NCBI GenBank assembly: GCA_963734725.1
Contig: CAVTIX010000001.1
Span: 14,328-78,327 of the forward strand
Direction: 5' to 3'
Source of the DNA: DASXKD01 sp963734725
GTDB lineage: Bacteria > Actinomycetota > Actinomycetes > Streptosporangiales > Streptosporangiaceae
Length of the DNA: 64,000 nucleotides
A model generated the notes under the pieces. That model saw nothing but the letters and a program-made list of their open reading frames with translations. It was not told where the DNA came from and did not search any database. A program made the translations under genes and the position numbers. Below are positions 61,745-64,000 of the stretch, piece by piece; the stretch's first letter is position 1; each line of letters begins with the position of its first letter.

Positions 61745-62200
61745 CTAGCCCTGGAGCCTGCGGCGGACCTCGGCGGCTACCCGGCCGCCCTGGGCGCGGC
61801 CGGCGACCTGCGGCGTGAGCACCTTCATGACCTGGCCCATATCGCGCGGGGCGCTCGCCCCGGTCTCCTCGATGGCGGCCGTCACCAGCTCGCCTAGTTC
61901 GGCGTCGCTGAGCTGAGCGGGCAGGTAGGCGTCTAGGACCGCGCCCTCCGCCCGTTCCGCCTCGGCCTGCTCGTCCCGCCCAGCCGCCGCGAAGGCGTCG
62001 GCGGCCTCGCGGCGCCGCTTCGCTTCCCGGGTGAGCACGGTGAGGATCTCGTCGTCGCTGAGTTCTCGCGCGGTGGCCCCCGCGACCTCCTCCTTGGTCA
62101 CCGAGGTGAGCGCCATCCGCAGGGTACGGACGGTGACCTCGTCTCGCGCCTTCATGGCAGCGGTCAGGTCGCTGCGGAGCCGGTCCTTCAGTGCAGCCAT
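61745..62200 (-). CDS. GatB/YqeY-domain protein
   Basis: A 151-residue protein of the YqeY family, homologous to the C-terminal part of GatB that binds tRNA. AALKDRLRSDLTAAMKARDE is the typical start, followed by EILTVLTREAKRRREAADAF and DMGQVMKVLTPQVAGRAQGG. ATG 62200 fits the family; ATG 62209 is three codons upstream. Function is unclear, possibly tRNA-related. It is divergent from the phosphoesterase. Confidence 0.92.
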   Translation of the reverse strand: MAALKDRLRSDLTAAMKARDEVTVRTLRMALTSVTKEEVAGATARELSDDEILTVLTREAKRRREAADAFAAAGRDEQAEAERAEGAVLDAYLPAQLSDAELGELVTAAIEETGASAPRDMGQVMKVLTPQVAGRAQGGRVAAEVRRRLQG

Positions 62201-62367
62201 GGCATCCATCTTGCCCCGACGGCGGCGCCGCCGCCGCCCACAGCCGAAGGAAGCCACCGCACACAGTGCCGTTGACCTGGCCATACGGCTCCGCCCGAGG
62301 CCCGCAGCCAGGGCGGGCCAGCCGCGCTCCGGCGCCACCAGGCCGGCCACCATGGCACCATGGTTGG

Positions 62368-63282
62368 ATGCGAGGCCCCCTGCGTGCCCTCACCCTCGCC
62401 GCCGTGGCCGGCGGTGCGGCATTCGGCTACGCCAGCATCGTGGAGCGGAACTGGTTCGCCCTGCGCCGGGCCGACGTTCCGGTCCTCCCCGCGGGATCGG
62501 AACCGGTGCGGTTGCTTCACTTGTCCGATATCCACCTGACCCCCGGGCGGCACCGGCTGCTGTCGTGGCTCCGTTCCCTGGACGCGCTGGCCCCGGATCT
62601 CGTCGTGAACACCGGGGACTCGATCGCGCACGCACGGTCCGTTCAGCCGCTGCTTGACGCGCTTGGCCCGCTGCTAGACCGGCCGGGCGTATTCGTCTAC
62701 GGCTCGAACGACCTTTACTCGCCCGTGCCCGGGAACCCGTTGCTCTACCTGTGGGACACCTCGGCGAAGAGGAACCATCGACACGTCCCCGACCTGCCGT
62801 GGGCCGAGCTCGGGGCGGGCATGGCCGCGGCCGGGTGGCTGGACGCGAACAACGCGCGCGGCCGGGTCAAGGCCGGCGGCCTCGACATCGAGGTCGGCGG
62901 GGTGCACGACTCACACATCCGCCGCGCCCACTACGAGGACATCGCCGGGCCCACCGATCCCACGGCTGACCTGCGGCTAGGCGTCATGCATTCGCCAGAA
63001 CCGGCCATCATGGACCAGTTCGCGGCCGACGGTTATGACCTGCTGCTGGCCGGGCACACCCACGGCGGCCAGGTCTGCGTGCCTGGCTACGGGCCCCTGG
63101 TCACCAATTGCGGCATCGAGCCCGCACGGGCCAGCGGGCTGCACCGGCATCCCGCCGAGGGCAGCCCGGACCGGTCGTGGCTGCACGTGTCCGCCGGGCT
63201 CGGGACCTCACCCTGGGCGCCGTTCCGGTTCGCCTGCCGGCCGGAGGCGGCCCTGCTCACGCTGGTTCCCCGCATCGGCTAG
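62368..63282 (+). CDS. Membrane-anchored metallophosphoesterase
   Basis: A 304-residue protein with an N-terminal hydrophobic anchor (about residues 5-22). The calcineurin-like metal sites are LSDIHLTPG, NTGDSIAH, YGSNDLYS, a His in GVMHSPEP, and LAGHTHGGQ. It resembles YkuE/Rv3683-type phosphoesterases that act on UDP-sugars or lipid-linked substrates outside the membrane; the substrate is not known. ATG 62368 is chosen from the family start; the open frame upstream lacks support. It precedes tRNA-Pro. Confidence 0.92.
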   Translation: MRGPLRALTLAAVAGGAAFGYASIVERNWFALRRADVPVLPAGSEPVRLLHLSDIHLTPGRHRLLSWLRSLDALAPDLVVNTGDSIAHARSVQPLLDALGPLLDRPGVFVYGSNDLYSPVPGNPLLYLWDTSAKRNHRHVPDLPWAELGAGMAAAGWLDANNARGRVKAGGLDIEVGGVHDSHIRRAHYEDIAGPTDPTADLRLGVMHSPEPAIMDQFAADGYDLLLAGHTHGGQVCVPGYGPLVTNCGIEPARASGLHRHPAEGSPDRSWLHVSAGLGTSPWAPFRFACRPEAALLTLVPRIG

Positions 63283-63337
63283 ACTTCCGGGGGTTCCCCG
63301 GGCCAGCGCGTTCGGGAGTTCTATGCCGTTCAGGCGG

Positions 63338-63414
63338 CGGGGTGTGGCGCAGCTTGGCAGCGCGCTTCGTTCGGGACGAAGAGGCCGCCGGTTCAAATCC
63401 GGCCACCCCGACCA
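63338..63414 (+). tRNA. tRNA-Pro (anticodon CGG)
   Basis: A 77-nt cloverleaf: acceptor CGGGGTG/CACCCCG, anticodon stem CTTCG/CGAAG with loop TTCGGGA (anticodon CGG, reading CCG), and the T arm with GGTTCAAATCC. The 3' CCA is encoded. Confidence 0.97.
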
Positions 63415-63459
63415 GGTAGTTAAGTTATTTCGAATACTCATGCAGTGGCGTGATAGCTG

Positions 63460-63480
63460 TTGAGTGACCAATTGAGTGAC
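63460..63480. repeat. Direct repeat TTGAGTGAC downstream of tRNA-Pro
   Basis: TTGAGTGAC occurs twice with three bases between. Such short repeats near tRNA 3' ends can mark integrated elements. The gap 63415-63677 has no gene I can support. Confidence 0.5.
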
Positions 63481-63677
63481 TACCGCTCTTCGTTGTCCTC
63501 ATCGCAGTCCTGGAGGAACAAGAAGCGTTGCCCGACCAGCCGCAGCAGCCACCACGCCCTGATCCCACATTCTGGCGCGCAGGTGAGCCCGGCTGGAGAG
63601 GCCGCAGAGAGTCCGGTCGCGGAGAGTCCGGGGTGCGACACGGCGGACCTCGCGGCCGCGCTGAACGCACAAAGTGA

Positions 63678-64000
63678 TCATCCGCGAGGCTCTGCGTCCA
63701 GGCCACTCTCGCGTTGCTTATTCCGGTCCTTCCAGCGGCGCACCGGAATCGGGTGGCCACCAGATGCCATGACCTCGAGCATGGTCACGGTAGTCCCCGG
63801 ACTGGTGGGTGTCGCTGCCCTGTCTTCAGCGGCCCGATCCCTGTCCTGCTCGACCATGTCACCGATGACTGTGTCAACGGTCCATGGACTGAGGTCGAGG
63901 GCCATAGCGACGTACTGGGAGAGCGTCTCAGGCCAGGTGATGGGTGGCGTGTACTCGCCGGGCTCGATCCGTATGGCTGGGGGCCCGCCCGGGTCGTCGG
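63678..64000 (-). CDS. Partial hypothetical protein running off the window
   Basis: An open frame of at least 107 residues continues past the right edge on the minus strand. It contains IRIEPGEYTPPITWPETLSQ and VAMALDLSPWTVDTVIGDMV, then a charged region. I do not recognise a family. It is next to a tRNA and could belong to an integrated element, but this is speculative. Confidence 0.45.
   Translation of the reverse strand, partial: DDPGGPPAIRIEPGEYTPPITWPETLSQYVAMALDLSPWTVDTVIGDMVEQDRDRAAEDRAATPTSPGTTVTMLEVMASGGHPIPVRRWKDRNKQRESGLDAEPRG

Noticed and set aside
63208..63471. Minus-strand frame reading GWPDLNRRPLRPERSALPSC
   Set aside because: This is the well-known false translation of the tRNA region antisense strand, not a protein.

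Overview
The window is a high-GC (visually about 70% G+C) chromosomal segment of an actinobacterium. The evidence is WblA/WhiB4, Lsr2, a HbhA-type locus, two ArsA-like ATPases beside a PonA2-type penicillin-binding protein, GTG-rich starts, chained GTGA overlaps, and gene order that follows the conserved blocks radA-mutY-clpC-lsr2-lysS-coaX-panC-fol-ftsH-hpt-tilS-dacB-ppa and crp-MBL-NUDIX-ridA-arsA-arsA-wblA-ponA2 known from Mycobacterium and Streptomyces. Species cannot be assigned. A filamentous actinomycete (Streptosporangiales/Streptomyces-like) fits best, because of the orphan NuoD paralog and the MprF-type protein inside the folate cluster.

Layout. 0-7 kb: purine genes purA, purD and purB with an LtrA-type membrane protein, then murA. 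7-17 kb: aromatic aminotransferase, macrodomain hydrolase, winged-helix regulator divergent from a slipin, YceI protein, SnoaL-like protein, secreted repeat protein, BlaI-M56 pair, AlaX, and the DUF2516-HbhA-XRE trio. 17-20 kb: asparaginase, BKACE and TIM-barrel operon. 20-31 kb: radA, mutY, clpC, lsr2, a PHP-UvrD fusion and an NlpC/P60 hydrolase. 31-51 kb: lysS, coaX, panC, DUF2520, MidA-like methyltransferase, NuoD paralog, DUF3180, folK-folB-folP, MprF-like protein, folE, ftsH, hpt, tilS, metalloprotease, a frameshifted dacB, and ppa. 51-63 kb: crp, MBL hydrolase, NUDIX, ridA, DUF4177, second slipin, arsA pair, wblA, ponA2-like PBP, yqeY and a phosphoesterase. The right edge has tRNA-Pro(CGG) followed by an unrecognised partial gene.

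The genes are mostly core: purine, folate, pantothenate/CoA, cell-wall, protein quality-control and DNA-repair functions. Several features recur across the window. (1) Many conserved proteins carry in-frame tandem-repeat insertions (LtrA, RadA tail, PHP-UvrD linker, MidA, NuoD, HbhA, PBP tail). (2) A roughly 182-bp MITE-like element with AGGGC(A/G)TGTCCC inverted termini is present twice plus a short remnant, always against the 3' end of a gene; in coaX and tilS its terminus supplies the last codons and the stop. (3) Numerous genes show a TANNNT box 6-8 nt before the start codon, as expected for leaderless transcripts. (4) dacB has two frameshifts and the PBP tail one, all of the one-base-deletion type. 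(5) disA is absent from its usual place beside radA, where an 87-bp minisatellite is found. No CRISPR array, rRNA, complete transposase or secondary-metabolite cluster was seen.
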